This document shows, in pieces, positions 33,884 to 43,062 of a DNA stretch of 64,000 bases (its first letter is position 1; the number at the start of each line of letters is the position of its first letter). The notes under the pieces were generated by a model. That model saw only the letters and a program-made list of their open reading frames with translations, was not told where the DNA came from and did not search any database. The DNA is from Winogradskyella immobilis (lineage in GTDB: Bacteria > Bacteroidota > Bacteroidia > Flavobacteriales > Flavobacteriaceae): the NCBI RefSeq assembly GCF_021887715.1, contig NZ_JAIQXX010000002.1, positions 124,001 through 188,000 of the forward strand, in the 5' to 3' direction. The position numbers were made by a program, and so were the translations under genes.

Positions 33884-35236
33884 TTAATCTTCTGTTTCTG
33901 GTGCTATTTGAAAGTCTTCCATAAACTTTGTTGTGTAGTTACCAGCAATATAATCTGGATGCTCCATTAATTGTCTGTGGAACGGAATTGTAGTTTTAAT
34001 ACCTTCAATAACAAACTCATCTAAAGCACGTTTCATTTTATGTATCGCTTCTTCTCTTGTTTGCGCCGTAGTGATCAGCTTAGCAATCATAGAATCGTAA
34101 TTAGGAGGAATACTATAGCCCGCATAAACATGCGTATCTAAACGTACACCATGACCTCCAGGTGCATGTAATGTTGTGATTTTTCCTGGCGAAGGTCTAA
34201 AATCATTAAATGGATCTTCAGCATTGATTCTACATTCTATAGAGTGTAAGTTTGGAGTATAATTTTTTCCAGAAATTGGCACTCCCGCAGCCACCATGAT
34301 TTGTTCTCTTATTAAATCGAAATCTATAACTTGTTCTGTAATTGGGTGCTCTACTTGAATACGTGTATTCATTTCCATAAAGTAGAAGTTTCTGTGTTTG
34401 TCTACCAAAAACTCTACCGTACCCGCACCTTCATACTTAATATATTCAGCAGCTTTAACGGCAGCTTCACCCATTTTTTCTCTAAGTTCATCTGTCATAA
34501 ACGGAGAAGGTACTTCTTCCGTTAATTTTTGGTGACGACGTTGAACCGAGCAATCTCTTTCTGAAAGGTGACAAGCTTTACCCTTTGAGTCTCCTACAAC
34601 TTGAATTTCAATATGTCTTGGTTCTTCGATCAGTTTTTCCATGTACATATCGTCATTTCCAAATGCAGCTTTAGATTCTTGACGTGCAGAATCCCATGCG
34701 TCTTTAAGATCTTCTTTCTTAAAAACTCCTCGCATCCCTTTTCCGCCACCACCAGCAGAAGCCTTAAGCATTACAGGATAACCTGCTTCTTCTGCAAGTT
34801 TTTCGCACTCCTCATAACTTTCTATAATACCATCACTTCCTGGGACACAAGGTACGCCTGCCGCTTTCATCGTTGCTTTAGCATTGGCTTTATCTCCCAT
34901 TTTATCAATCATCTCAGGAGAAGCTCCGATAAATTTAATATCGTGCTCTTCGCAAATTTTAGAAAATTTGGCGTTTTCAGATAAGAAACCATACCCTGGA
35001 TGTATTGCATCGGCATTAGTAATTTCTGCTGCTGCAATGATATTAGATATTTTTAAATACGATTCTGAACTAGGAGCTGGCCCAATACAAACCGCTTCAT
35101 CAGCAAATTTAACATGAAGACTATCCGCATCGGCTGTAGAATATACAGCAACGGTTTTAATCCCCATTTCTTTACAGGTTCTAATAACACGAAGTGCTAT
35201 TTCACCTCTATTGGCAATTAATATTTTTTTAAACAT
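33884..35236 (-). CDS. accC: Acetyl-CoA carboxylase, biotin carboxylase subunit
   Basis: 450 residues. ATP-grasp biotin carboxylase: [18 protein letters not shown] at the N-terminus, [10 protein letters not shown] (ATP loop), [15 protein letters not shown] (catalytic). First step of fatty-acid synthesis. It is 83 bp downstream of accB, on the same strand, and ends at a strong terminator. Confidence 0.97.
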   Translation of the reverse strand: MFKKILIANRGEIALRVIRTCKEMGIKTVAVYSTADADSLHVKFADEAVCIGPAPSSESYLKISNIIAAAEITNADAIHPGYGFLSENAKFSKICEEHDIKFIGASPEMIDKMGDKANAKATMKAAGVPCVPGSDGIIESYEECEKLAEEAGYPVMLKASAGGGGKGMRGVFKKEDLKDAWDSARQESKAAFGNDDMYMEKLIEEPRHIEIQVVGDSKGKACHLSERDCSVQRRHQKLTEEVPSPFMTDELREKMGEAAVKAAEYIKYEGAGTVEFLVDKHRNFYFMEMNTRIQVEHPITEQVIDFDLIREQIMVAAGVPISGKNYTPNLHSIECRINAEDPFNDFRPSPGKITTLHAPGGHGVRLDTHVYAGYSIPPNYDSMIAKLITTAQTREEAIHKMKRALDEFVIEGIKTTIPFHRQLMEHPDYIAGNYTTKFMEDFQIAPETED

Positions 35237-35319
35237 AAATTCTTCAAATTTTCAATATTCAAAAAACAAATTCTAAAATTTTATATTTAGGATTTGGGAA
35301 TTGAAAATTGGGATTTATA

Positions 35320-35805
35320 TTATGATGGGTCAACCAAAAATAAAGGTTGATCAAATTCAACTGGAGAAGAATCATCTACCAAAATCTTAACGATTTTACC
35401 AGAAATTTCAGATTCAATTTCATTGAATAATTTCATTGCTTCGATTACACAAAGCACATCACCTTCTTTAATATCTGTACCTACTTCTACAAACATTGGT
35501 TTATCTGGAGATGGTTTGCGATAGAATGTTCCAATAATTGGTGATTTTATAGTTACGTATTTTGAATCCTCAGATGCTGCTGACGCAGGAGCTGCTGTTT
35601 CTGCCGCTGGTGCAGGAGCTGCAAGAGCAGGAGCTTGTTGTTGAATCATAGGTGCAGAAGCTACTGGCATTTGTTGCACAATAGTTGTTTCATTTTCAGA
35701 ACCTGTTTTAATGGTAATTTTAACATCATCCATTTCTAACTTAACCTCACTTGCACCAGACTTGGCCACAAATTTTATTAAGTTTTGAATTTCCTTTAAA
35801 TCCAT
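35320..35805 (-). CDS. accB: Acetyl-CoA carboxylase, biotin carboxyl carrier protein
   Basis: 161 residues: N-terminal dimerisation region, an Ala/Pro-rich linker (about 65-85), and a biotinyl domain with the biotin lysine in IEAMKLFNEIES. It sits between fabH and accC. Confidence 0.97.
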   Translation of the reverse strand: MDLKEIQNLIKFVAKSGASEVKLEMDDVKITIKTGSENETTIVQQMPVASAPMIQQQAPALAAPAPAAETAAPASAASEDSKYVTIKSPIIGTFYRKPSPDKPMFVEVGTDIKEGDVLCVIEAMKLFNEIESEISGKIVKILVDDSSPVEFDQPLFLVDPS

Positions 35806-35841
35806 AGTTATTCAGTTTATTAAATTTAGTTAGTTTTAATC

Positions 35842-36837
35842 TTAGGAATTATAAGCCCATTTAAAATAAATAGAGCCCCATGTGAATCCACCTCCAAAGG
35901 CAGCAAATATAATGGTGTCGCCTTTTTTAAGTTGTGATTCATAATCATATAATAATAAAGGCAAAGTTGCTGATGTTGTATTTCCATACTTCTCTATGTT
36001 CATCAGTACTTTTTCTTCTGGTAAATTTATTCTATTCGCCGTAGCATCAATAATTCTTTTATTTGCCTGATGAGCTGCTAACCAATTGACATCATCATTG
36101 GTCAAATTATTACGCTTTAAAATACGCTCAGCGACATCTGCCATATTAAATACTGCGTTTTTAAATACGGTTTTTCCATCTTGAAAAACACAATGCTTAT
36201 TTTCATCAAAAGCTTCTTGAGTTATTGGGTAAGATGATCCGCCATAAGTTGCTTGTAAAAAAGCTCTTCCTTCGCCATTGCTTCTCAATAATTCATCTTG
36301 AAGTCCCAAACCTTCTTCGTTAGGTTCAAATAAAACTGCGCCAGCTCCATCACCAAAAATGATACAAGTCGCTCTGTCTTTATAATTTATAAATGAAGAA
36401 TTTTTATCTGCTCCTATTAGTAAAACGTTCTTATAACGTCCAGATTCTATATAAGCTGCTGCAGTAGACATACCAAATAAGAAACTAGAACATGCCGCTT
36501 CTAGATCGTATGAAAATGCGTTAGTTGCTCCGATTTGAGTTGCTGTATAGGCTGCAGTAGAGGCTGCTTTCATATCTGGAGAAGCTGTTGCTACAATAAC
36601 AAGTTCTATATCTTTAGGGTCTATTTTGCGTTTTGAAATAAGGTTTTCAGCTGCTTTAATAGCTAAAAAAGATGTTCCTTTACCTTCTTCTTTAAGAATT
36701 CTACGTTCTTTAATTCCTGTTCTTGTAGTTATCCATTCATCATTGGTGTCGACCATAGTCTCTAGCACCTTATTTGATAAAACGAAGTCGGGAACATACC
36801 CGCCTACAGCTGTAATAGCCGCTGTGATTTTACTCAT
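35842..36837 (-). CDS. fabH: Beta-ketoacyl-ACP synthase III
   Basis: 331 residues; initiates fatty-acid synthesis by condensing acetyl- or branched acyl-CoA with malonyl-ACP. Triad: Cys in LEAACSSFLFGM, His in LAAHQANKRI, Asn in YGNTSATLPL. Lies 36 bp upstream of accB. A terminator-like hairpin separates it from rpmF. Confidence 0.97.
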   Translation of the reverse strand: MSKITAAITAVGGYVPDFVLSNKVLETMVDTNDEWITTRTGIKERRILKEEGKGTSFLAIKAAENLISKRKIDPKDIELVIVATASPDMKAASTAAYTATQIGATNAFSYDLEAACSSFLFGMSTAAAYIESGRYKNVLLIGADKNSSFINYKDRATCIIFGDGAGAVLFEPNEEGLGLQDELLRSNGEGRAFLQATYGGSSYPITQEAFDENKHCVFQDGKTVFKNAVFNMADVAERILKRNNLTNDDVNWLAAHQANKRIIDATANRINLPEEKVLMNIEKYGNTTSATLPLLLYDYESQLKKGDTIIFAAFGGGFTWGSIYFKWAYNS

Positions 36838-36971
36838 TATTAGCTTTTAGATTAGTCAAAAATATTGAAAAAACCGTGAAAACATACAATTCTTGTTAGT
36901 TTTCGATGTTTTTTGGCAAATAATTATACAAATTAAGTAGTTTTTGTCCGATTTAAAGCATTAAAACAAAA

Positions 36972-37000
36972 AAAACGCTCATTTCTGAGCGTTTTATTAT
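36972..37000 (-). terminator. Terminator/attenuator between rpmF and fabH
   Basis: AAAACGCTCA and TGAGCGTTTT form a 10-bp stem with a 4-nt loop flanked by A/T runs on both sides. It lies just after rpmF within the conserved DUF177-rpmF-fabH-accBC order, so it may reduce rather than stop readthrough. Confidence 0.82.
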
Positions 37001-37015
37001 ATGCTTGCATAATAC

Positions 37016-37219
37016 TTATGCTAAATTTTCTTCTTCTGTAGAATTATCAATTAACACTTGGCCTCTGTAATACAGCTTACCTTCGTGCCAGTGTGCTCTA
37101 TGGTATAAATGTGGCTCACCAGTTGTAGGGCAAGTTGCTATTTGAGGAACTGTTGCTTTGTAGTGCGTTCTTCTCTTGTCTCTTCTTGTTTTTGATATTT
37201 TACGTTTTGGATGTGCCAT
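37016..37219 (-). CDS. rpmF: 50S ribosomal protein L32
   Basis: 67 residues with the L32 start [20 protein letters not shown]; the C-terminal zinc-finger cysteines are reduced to one ([11 protein letters not shown]), as in zinc-independent forms. 8 bp downstream of the DUF177 gene, the usual pairing. Confidence 0.97.
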   Translation of the reverse strand: MAHPKRKISKTRRDKRRTHYKATVPQIATCPTTGEPHLYHRAHWHEGKLYYRGQVLIDNSTEEENLA

Positions 37220-37227
37220 TTTAAATG

Positions 37228-37770
37228 TTATTTATCCGTTAATAGTTTTTTTAATGTATTCCAACGAGGATCAATATCCTCTGATGTCTTTTCTATATTT
37301 TCATCCATTTCTGGACTTAGTTCTTTTAGTTTATCTAGTATTTCTGATTTTAATGTGCCATCTTCTATACCTGGATGTGTTTTTTTAGCAGGCAAGGCAA
37401 GTATAATGAGTTCATATATATATTGCGCTACATTGATTTGGTATTCACCATGTGGTACAATTAATATCTCTTCATTGTCATTGTTATAGTCATCGCCAAA
37501 CTTAACCACCAATTTAAAGGTATCTTTAATGTACAAATTAAAAGGCTCATTTGTCACGTCGCAATTGACATTAACTGTACCTTCTGCTTCAAAAGACAAC
37601 TCCAATAATGTTGTTTTCTTTTCGAAAAGAAGCTGAGTCTTTACATCTACAGCATTAAATTCGTCATATTCAAAATCTAAAAAGAACGCATTATCAATTT
37701 GATAATCAAAATGATGTTTTCCTACTTTTAGCCCTACAAATGGAATTGTATACGCTTTCATTGTTTTCAT
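37228..37770 (-). CDS. DUF177 (YceD-like) protein
   Basis: About 180 residues, acidic. The family accompanies rpmF and is implicated in 23S rRNA accumulation or processing. Visible features: [20 protein letters not shown] and a C-terminal [10 protein letters not shown]. Start at the ATG at 37770 ([15 protein letters not shown]), which matches related proteins better than the GTG four codons upstream. Confidence 0.88.
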   Translation of the reverse strand: MKTMKAYTIPFVGLKVGKHHFDYQIDNAFFLDFEYDEFNAVDVKTQLLFEKKTTLLELSFEAEGTVNVNCDVTNEPFNLYIKDTFKLVVKFGDDYNNDNEEILIVPHGEYQINVAQYIYELIILALPAKKTHPGIEDGTLKSEILDKLKELSPEMDENIEKTSEDIDPRWNTLKKLLTDK

Positions 37771-37848
37771 TATCACACACATTTTGAGCGTGCAAATATA
37801 ATACTTTTTCTTTATCTAAAGGAAGATATAAACAAAAAATGTTGATAT

Positions 37849-38889
37849 CTATTTAGTCGCTTTTTTTAACGGGTTTTTGGAGTATGTTTGATACTCTTCT
37901 CGCCTTCTAAATATTTCAATACCTGTATATACTGCTTTTTTAAATGAACTCTCATTAGCTTCACCTTTTCCTGCTATTTCATAGGCTGTTCCATGATCTG
38001 GTGATGTTCTTACTTTGCTTAATCCTGCAGTGTAATTTACTCCTTCGCCAAAAGTTATGGTTTTAAAAGGAATTAATCCTTGATCGTGATAAGAAGCGAT
38101 AACAGCGTCAAAATTTTTGTAGTTATGCGACCCAAAAAAACTATCTGCTGAATAAGGTCCATAAACTAAAGTGCCTTTGTCTTTAATAGCTTTGAGCGTG
38201 GGCTTTAATAAAATGTCATCTTCATTACCTATAACACCATTATCTCCTGCATGTGGATTAATTGCTAATACTGCTATTTTTGGTCTGCTAACAGCAAAAT
38301 CTTGTTTTAAAGATTTTGATACTGTATCTATTTTTTGGCGAATTAATTCTTCGGTTATATGATTAGGCACATCTTTAACCGGAACATGGTCTGTTAATAG
38401 ACCTACTTTTAAATTATCAGTAACCATAAACATAAGGCTATCTCCATTTAATTGTTCTGCTAAATAGTTGGTATGCCCCGGAAAATTAAACTGCTCTGAC
38501 TGAATATTGTGTTTATTAATTGGTGCAGTCACTAAAATATCTACAAAATTATTTTTTAGAGCTTTTACTGAAGCTTCTAATGACCGTATAGCAAACTCAC
38601 CAATTTTTGGATCCTCTTTGCCAAATTCTATCGTAACATTTTCTTTCCAAACATTAACTACATTCAATTTTCCAGAAACAATATCTTTAGTGTTATTTAC
38701 TTCGTAAGCGTTTATTTTACTTTTAAAATGCTTTTTAAAAAAATTAACAACACGAGAAGATGCAAAAATAACAGGAGTACAAAGTTCTAAAGTTCTTGGA
38801 TCTTCAAATGTTTTAAGTATTATTTCCGGACCAATACCATTAAGATCTCCTATTGATATACCTACTCTTATATTTTCGTCTTTTTTCAT
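37849..38889 (-). CDS. pdxA: 4-hydroxythreonine-4-phosphate dehydrogenase
   Basis: Vitamin B6 synthesis. About 346 residues from the ATG at 38889 (MKKDENIRVGISIGDLNGIGPEI). Zn-binding His residues in PGHTNYLAEQ, LLTDHVPVKDV and ASYHDQGLIPFK are present. The frame is open to a TTG at 38934, but a minus-strand TAAATTTG box at 38922-38929 makes the shorter start far more likely. Confidence 0.95.
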   Translation of the reverse strand: MKKDENIRVGISIGDLNGIGPEIILKTFEDPRTLELCTPVIFASSRVVNFFKKHFKSKINAYEVNNTKDIVSGKLNVVNVWKENVTIEFGKEDPKIGEFAIRSLEASVKALKNNFVDILVTAPINKHNIQSEQFNFPGHTNYLAEQLNGDSLMFMVTDNLKVGLLTDHVPVKDVPNHITEELIRQKIDTVSKSLKQDFAVSRPKIAVLAINPHAGDNGVIGNEDDILLKPTLKAIKDKGTLVYGPYSADSFFGSHNYKNFDAVIASYHDQGLIPFKTITFGEGVNYTAGLSKVRTSPDHGTAYEIAGKGEANESSFKKAVYTGIEIFRRREEYQTYSKNPLKKATK

Positions 38890-38908
38890 TAAAACACTTT
38901 TTTGTGTG

Positions 38909-38929
38909 TAAATTTGTATTGCAAATTTA
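38909..38929. promoter_or_regulatory. Face-to-face -7 boxes of pdxA and ribE
   Basis: TAAATTTG on the plus strand at 38909-38916 (ribE) and its exact counterpart on the minus strand at 38922-38929 (pdxA) face each other 5 nt apart. The two RNA polymerases cannot occupy both at once, so the two vitamin genes may be expressed reciprocally. Confidence 0.55.
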
Positions 38930-38947
38930 ACCAATTAAAACAGAACT

Positions 38948-39538
38948 ATGTTTACAGGAATAATTGAAGATTTAGGCCAAATAACTCAATTAGAAAGTGA
39001 TAAAGAAAATCTTCATCTGACTATAAAAAGTAATATTACATCAGAGTTAAAAATTGACCAAAGTGTGGCTCATAATGGAGTGTGTTTAACTGTTGTTTCA
39101 ATTTCTGGAAATGAATATGTAGTTACTGCAATTAAAGAAACTCTAGATAAAACCAACTTAGCAAACTTAATTCAAGGAGATACTGTTAACCTTGAGCGTG
39201 CTATGAAACTTGGTGGCCGTTTAGATGGTCATATTGTTCAGGGACATGTAGATCAAACTGCTATTTGTACGTCTGTAAACGAACAAAATGGAAGTTGGAC
39301 ATTTTCTTTTGAATATGACTCATCTTTAAACAATATAACCATTGAAAAAGGCTCTATAACTATAAATGGTGTAAGTTTAACTGTTGTAGATTCAAAGCCA
39401 AATGCATTCTCAGTTGCTATTATTCCTTATACCTATGAACACACTACATTTAAATCCTTTCAAAAAGGGTCTGTGGTAAATTTAGAGTTTGATGTGATTG
39501 GTAAATATATTAAACGCTTAAACGATTTACATCGCTAA
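38948..39538 (+). CDS. ribE: Riboflavin synthase
   Basis: 196 residues with the two-barrel repeat of the alpha subunit: MFTGIIEDLG at the N-terminus, NGVCLTVV and NGVSLTVVD in the two halves, GGRLDGHIVQGHVD between. Converts two lumazines to riboflavin. No FMN riboswitch is visible in the 58-bp leader. Confidence 0.96.
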   Translation: MFTGIIEDLGQITQLESDKENLHLTIKSNITSELKIDQSVAHNGVCLTVVSISGNEYVVTAIKETLDKTNLANLIQGDTVNLERAMKLGGRLDGHIVQGHVDQTAICTSVNEQNGSWTFSFEYDSSLNNITIEKGSITINGVSLTVVDSKPNAFSVAIIPYTYEHTTFKSFQKGSVVNLEFDVIGKYIKRLNDLHR

Positions 39539-39757
39539 ACTTCTCTTACTCATTTTATTAATCATATATGCGCCATACACTAGTGCTATAAAGAAAAGCA
39601 CATAAACAAAAGTATCTATCGGTAAGCCTGGAGGTGGTGGAGGACCACCACCACACGGAGGTGTATTATCGCAGCAAGGTGGATTAGGTCTCCCAACTCC
39701 GCAAGGACCTCCTTGCATTAAGCTTGTAGTAAATAATAATATTGAGGCTATGTTCAT
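39527..39757 (-). CDS. Small secreted Gly/Pro-rich single-TM protein
   Basis: 76 residues: short hydrophobic N-terminus, a Cys/Gly/Pro-rich middle (CCDNTPPCGGGPPPPPGLPID) and a C-terminal TM with a basic end. The PGLPID-TM tail recurs in small flavobacterial envelope proteins of unknown function. The 3' end overlaps ribE by 12 nt tail to tail. Confidence 0.65.
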   Translation of the reverse strand: MNIASILLFTTSLMQGGPCGVGRPNPPCCDNTPPCGGGPPPPPGLPIDTFVYVLFFIALVYGAYMINKMSKRSLAM

Positions 39758-40264
39758 TATAAATATACAGGGTTAACGCAAAATTATAAAAAAAAGTGTG
39801 TTGACAAAATATATTTGTTCAAAAACATCTTTAAAATACTAAAAAGTTCGATAAAAGTTCTTTTTTGAGCTTTTTAAAGACTTTTTGAGGCCGTATTCTT
39901 ACATTTATAAGTTATTGTTAATTTATTTGAGTTATTTTAAACATTAAAAGTAAAATAAAAATCTGTTATGTAAGGTTTTAGATATAATCTTTTCAACAAT
40001 TTTATTAAACAAAAAACACCACAATCTATTGCTATTATTATTAGTTTAAAATCGATCTTTCTTAGCTTCTCTCGACTACGCTCAGGATAAACTCCTCGCC
40101 CAATATATTTCTTTATAAAAACACCTAATCGAGGTTTTGTCCGTGAAAAATTGACTACGAAAAACTCTTATTATGACTCTTATGAATATAAGCACTCATA
40201 ATCATAAAATTACATATCTTTATCTCACACTCGATGCAAGCATCGGGGAATTCTAATGATTTAA
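39758..40264. other. Long noncoding gap with one copy of a 59-bp repeat
   Basis: About 500 bp with no credible ORF. It must hold the promoters of the divergent genes at 39757 and 40265. The only feature I see is the repeat at 40064-40122, also found at 41882-41940. Confidence 0.6.
40064..40122 (+). repeat. 59-bp direct repeat, copy 1 (upstream of the TlpA gene)
   Basis: AGCTTCTCTCGACTACGCTC and the following bases to TTTATAAAAAC match 41882-41940 with about five differences. The core TCGACTACGCTCAGG is related to the REP-like units at 25-27 kb. Confidence 0.85.
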
Positions 40265-41806
40265 ATGAGAAAAATAATATTTAATATCGTAATAGTTATA
40301 GTAGTCTTTAGCTGTAATAGTAAAAGCAATAGCAATTACCAAAAGATTAAAGACATAGATAATGTAAAAAAAGGAAAAGTATTATTTATTGGTAAAGCAG
40401 ATGATTTAGAAGCTTTTAATCATATCAATGTAATGAATTGGTCTTCGGCTTCACTTAATCATACAAACAGCATAACAGATAAAAAAGTGATAGGTGACTC
40501 TATTGTCATGGAGATCGATTCTATTATAGAACCCCAACAATTACTCTTAACTTCTTGGTCCAAAGATTCCAATTATCGTGCTGAATTTATTGGAAAACCA
40601 AATGATACAATAATTTTTGAGATTAAAAATAAGCGATTACGTATTAAGGGAGAAAAAGCAGATGAGCATAATTTTTATTCAAGTTTACGAGATTCTACTC
40701 CAAGATACATACATAATCCTTATAAGGGTAGTATCATGGAATATAAATCTAGAGTGGACTCTATTTACAGAAAACAAGTAGACTTTTTTAATAAATACGT
40801 AAAGAGGCATAATATCACATCTAAATCATTTATTGATTTTGTAGAGTCTAGTTTGAAATATTCGCACATGTATCAATTACTAACCCCAAATACAGAAAAA
40901 AGAGGGGACTCAGTTTACTTGAGTGGCCCAGACGAATTTTTTACAATTATTCAAAAAGAGTATGGCAGTAAAGAACGGTTGTTTGATCTTAAAGACTACA
41001 TAGGAGATGTTACAATAGATGATTTTAAAGATGAGAGCCACTTAAATAGACTTTCTTTCAAATCTGCTTTAACAGTACTCATAAGAAATTACTTTGAGAC
41101 TTCAGACCATCCAAGTTATTCCAAAGAAAAATTTTTGGCAGAAAAAGCTATTATAGAATATAATTTTGATGAAAAAATCCAGGAGTACGCAATCGCTTCT
41201 CTTATTACTGTTTATCATGATAGAGGCCTTGGGCACAGTAAACAAAGCGTTTCTTTTTTAAAAAATGAAATTCACCAATATGGTAAACAATATCCAGATT
41301 CAGAGTATACAAAGGAAATGGAAGATATTCTATTAGATTTAAATTCCTTCGAATTAAAACTTCCTGAATCAGCATTAAATACCAAATTACTCAGTAAATA
41401 TGGGGATACTTTAACATTAGGCGAAATTTTTAACCGCTCCAATAAAAGGATAAGAGTTGTAAATTTTTGGGCGAGTTGGTGCCCTCCTTGTATTAGCGAA
41501 ATACAAAAGACAAAGGATTTTAGAGATAAGCTATCCGTTGAAAATAACGTAGAGTGGATTTACCTATCAATAGATGAAGATGAAAAGAAATGGTTAGAAA
41601 AATCAAAAGAACTTGAAAGCTATCTTAATGTCCGTAATCAATATCTTGTTATGAATGGTAGTAAATCGCCACTAGGAAGAGATCTAAAAATCCATTGGAT
41701 TCCAAGATATATAATTCTAAATAAACAAAATCAAATAGTATTAAATAACGCACCGCACCCTTCAGATAATGTTGCATTTAAAAAAATAATTGATAGCATT
41801 AAATAA
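40265..41806 (+). CDS. TlpA-type thioredoxin-like lipoprotein
   Basis: A 513-residue lipoprotein: hydrophobic N-terminus ending FSC (C17). Residues ~30-370 are an unrecognised helical/beta region, and ~375-513 form a thioredoxin-like domain with the CPPC active site (VNFWASWCPPCISEIQK). Likely a periplasmic thiol-disulfide reductase for cytochrome or other protein maturation. The gene is bracketed by 59-bp direct repeats. Confidence 0.88.
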   Translation: MRKIIFNIVIVIVVFSCNSKSNSNYQKIKDIDNVKKGKVLFIGKADDLEAFNHINVMNWSSASLNHTNSITDKKVIGDSIVMEIDSIIEPQQLLLTSWSKDSNYRAEFIGKPNDTIIFEIKNKRLRIKGEKADEHNFYSSLRDSTPRYIHNPYKGSIMEYKSRVDSIYRKQVDFFNKYVKRHNITSKSFIDFVESSLKYSHMYQLLTPNTEKRGDSVYLSGPDEFFTIIQKEYGSKERLFDLKDYIGDVTIDDFKDESHLNRLSFKSALTVLIRNYFETSDHPSYSKEKFLAEKAIIEYNFDEKIQEYAIASLITVYHDRGLGHSKQSVSFLKNEIHQYGKQYPDSEYTKEMEDILLDLNSFELKLPESALNTKLLSKYGDTLTLGEIFNRSNKRIRVVNFWASWCPPCISEIQKTKDFRDKLSVENNVEWIYLSIDEDEKKWLEKSKELESYLNVRNQYLVMNGSKSPLGRDLKIHWIPRYIILNKQNQIVLNNAPHPSDNVAFKKIIDSIK

Positions 41807-41881
41807 AAGCATTAAGATAAATTTGAGAAAAGCTTTCCCATTTTACAAGCAACCCGATACCAAAGATTTTAGTCCCACTTG

Positions 41882-41940
41882 AGCTTCCTTCGACTACACT
41901 CAGGATAAACTCTTCGCCCAATATATTTCTTTATAAAAAC
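41882..41940 (+). repeat. 59-bp direct repeat, copy 2 (downstream of the TlpA gene)
   Basis: AGCTTCCTTCGACTACACTC and following bases; see copy 1. The two copies flank the TlpA gene as a 1.8-kb unit. Confidence 0.85.
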
Positions 41941-41972
41941 AAAAACTGCTTCAAATTAATGAAACAGTTTTT
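41941..41972. terminator. Bidirectional terminator between tlpA-like gene and tRNA-Met
   Basis: AAAAACTG/CAGTTTTT with inner TTCA/TGAA; A-run on one side and T-run on the other allow it to end both the plus-strand TlpA message and the minus-strand tRNA. Confidence 0.8.
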
Positions 41973-41978
41973 GTATTG

Positions 41979-42052
41979 TGGTCCCACTTGGGCTCGAACC
42001 AAGGACCACCTGATTATGAGTCAGGTGCTCTAACCAACTGAGCTATGGGACC
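41979..42052 (-). tRNA. tRNA-Met (CAT)
   Basis: Minus strand: acceptor GGTCCCA/TGGGACC, D-arm GCTC/GAGC, anticodon arm CCTGA-CTCATAA-TCAGG with CAT, variable loop, T-arm CTTGG-TTCGAGC-CCAAG, discriminator A; CCA not encoded. A complete, ordinary tRNA. It could also be the tRNA-Ile read as CAU after lysidine modification; elongator Met is more likely from the overall body. Confidence 0.92.
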
Positions 42053-42108
42053 AATAAGGGTGCAATATTAACACATATTTTAATACTCTACAAGAAATTT
42101 ACAGCAAT

Positions 42109-42513
42109 TTACTCTGCAATGTCTTGGCACAATTCAATAAGAACGCCGTTTGTAGATTTAGGGTGTAAAAAAGCAATTAATTTATTGTCGGCTCCTTTTT
42201 TAGGAGATTCATGGATCATTTTAAAGCCTTCCTTTGTTAATCGTTTTATCTCTTTTTCTATATCATCTACAGCAAAAGCAATATGGTGGATGCCTTCTCC
42301 TTTTTTCGCTATAAATTTAGCTATAGGACTATTTTCATTTGTGGCCTGTAATAACTCAATTTTATTAGGTCCGCATTTAAAAAAAGATGTTTTAACTCCT
42401 TCGCTTTCTACGTCTTCAATTTTATAATGTTGTTCTCCAAATAATGAGGCAAATAACTGGTTTGAATCATCTATATCTTTTACAGCAATGCCTATATGTT
42501 CAATCTTTTTCAT
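42109..42513 (-). CDS. mce: Methylmalonyl-CoA epimerase
   Basis: 134 residues of the glyoxalase/VOC fold: KKIEHIGIAVKDI at the N-terminus and GIHHIAFAVDDIEKE in the middle give metal-binding His residues; ELLQA and GVLIELCQ supply the Glu ligands. Interconverts R- and S-methylmalonyl-CoA. A minus-strand -7 box TATTTTTG lies at 42566-42573. Confidence 0.93.
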   Translation of the reverse strand: MKKIEHIGIAVKDIDDSNQLFASLFGEQHYKIEDVESEGVKTSFFKCGPNKIELLQATNENSPIAKFIAKKGEGIHHIAFAVDDIEKEIKRLTKEGFKMIHESPKKGADNKLIAFLHPKSTNGVLIELCQDIAE

Positions 42514-42594
42514 CTTTTAACCTTAAAACAGTATCTATTGATTATATATTATCAATTTTATAGTGCAAAAATACTATAATACTTAAATAACTTC

Positions 42595-42602
42595 TACTTT
42601 TG
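42595..42602 (+). promoter_or_regulatory. -7 promoter box giving a probably leaderless rbfA mRNA
   Basis: TACTTTTG, perfect TAnnTTTG, ends 4 nt before the rbfA ATG at 42607. The predicted mRNA would start at about the start codon. Confidence 0.55.
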
Positions 42603-42606
42603 CAAA

Positions 42607-42999
42607 ATGGAAAGTAATAGACAGAAAAAAATAGCGGGTATTCTTCAACAAGATTTGGTTGATGTTTTACAACGCGCTGCCTCATCTGGCGGTTTAAAAG
42701 GTGTTATTATTTCTGTATCTAAGGTTAGTGTTACGGTAGATCTATCTATCGCTAAAGTGTACCTCAGTATTTTTCCGAATAAAGAAGCAAAATCTTTATT
42801 AGAAGGTATTCGGTCTAACACACCGTTAATTAGACATGAATTAGCACAACGTACGCGTCATCAACTAAGGCGAATGCCTCATTTGGATTTTTACATCGAT
42901 GATTCTCTAGAATATATAGATAATATTGAACGTTCTTTAAAAGGAGAAGATAATCCTATTAAAGATGAAGATCTACTAGGGAAACGTAAAAAATCTTAA
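42607..42999 (+). CDS. rbfA: Ribosome-binding factor A
   Basis: 130 residues, KH-type fold: QKKIAGILQQDLVDVLQ at the N-terminus, SVTVDLSIAKVYLSIFP, LAQRTRHQLRRMPHLDFYIDDS. Acts in 30S maturation and cold adaptation. Followed 63 bp later by the permease gene. Confidence 0.95.
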   Translation: MESNRQKKIAGILQQDLVDVLQRAASSGGLKGVIISVSKVSVTVDLSIAKVYLSIFPNKEAKSLLEGIRSNTPLIRHELAQRTRHQLRRMPHLDFYIDDSLEYIDNIERSLKGEDNPIKDEDLLGKRKKS

Positions 43000-43062
43000 T
43001 TCTTACTTAAGGGTTTAATTTAGTAATAACATAATCCTTATTTTTATCGCTTAACGGTACTT

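Noticed and set aside
34601-34984. 127-codon plus-strand ORF inside accC
   Set aside because: Antisense frame of accC; composition rich in Phe/Cys/Ser as expected for a shadow.
38890-38947. FMN riboswitch before ribE
   Set aside because: The leader is under 60 nt and lacks the conserved FMN-element helices.
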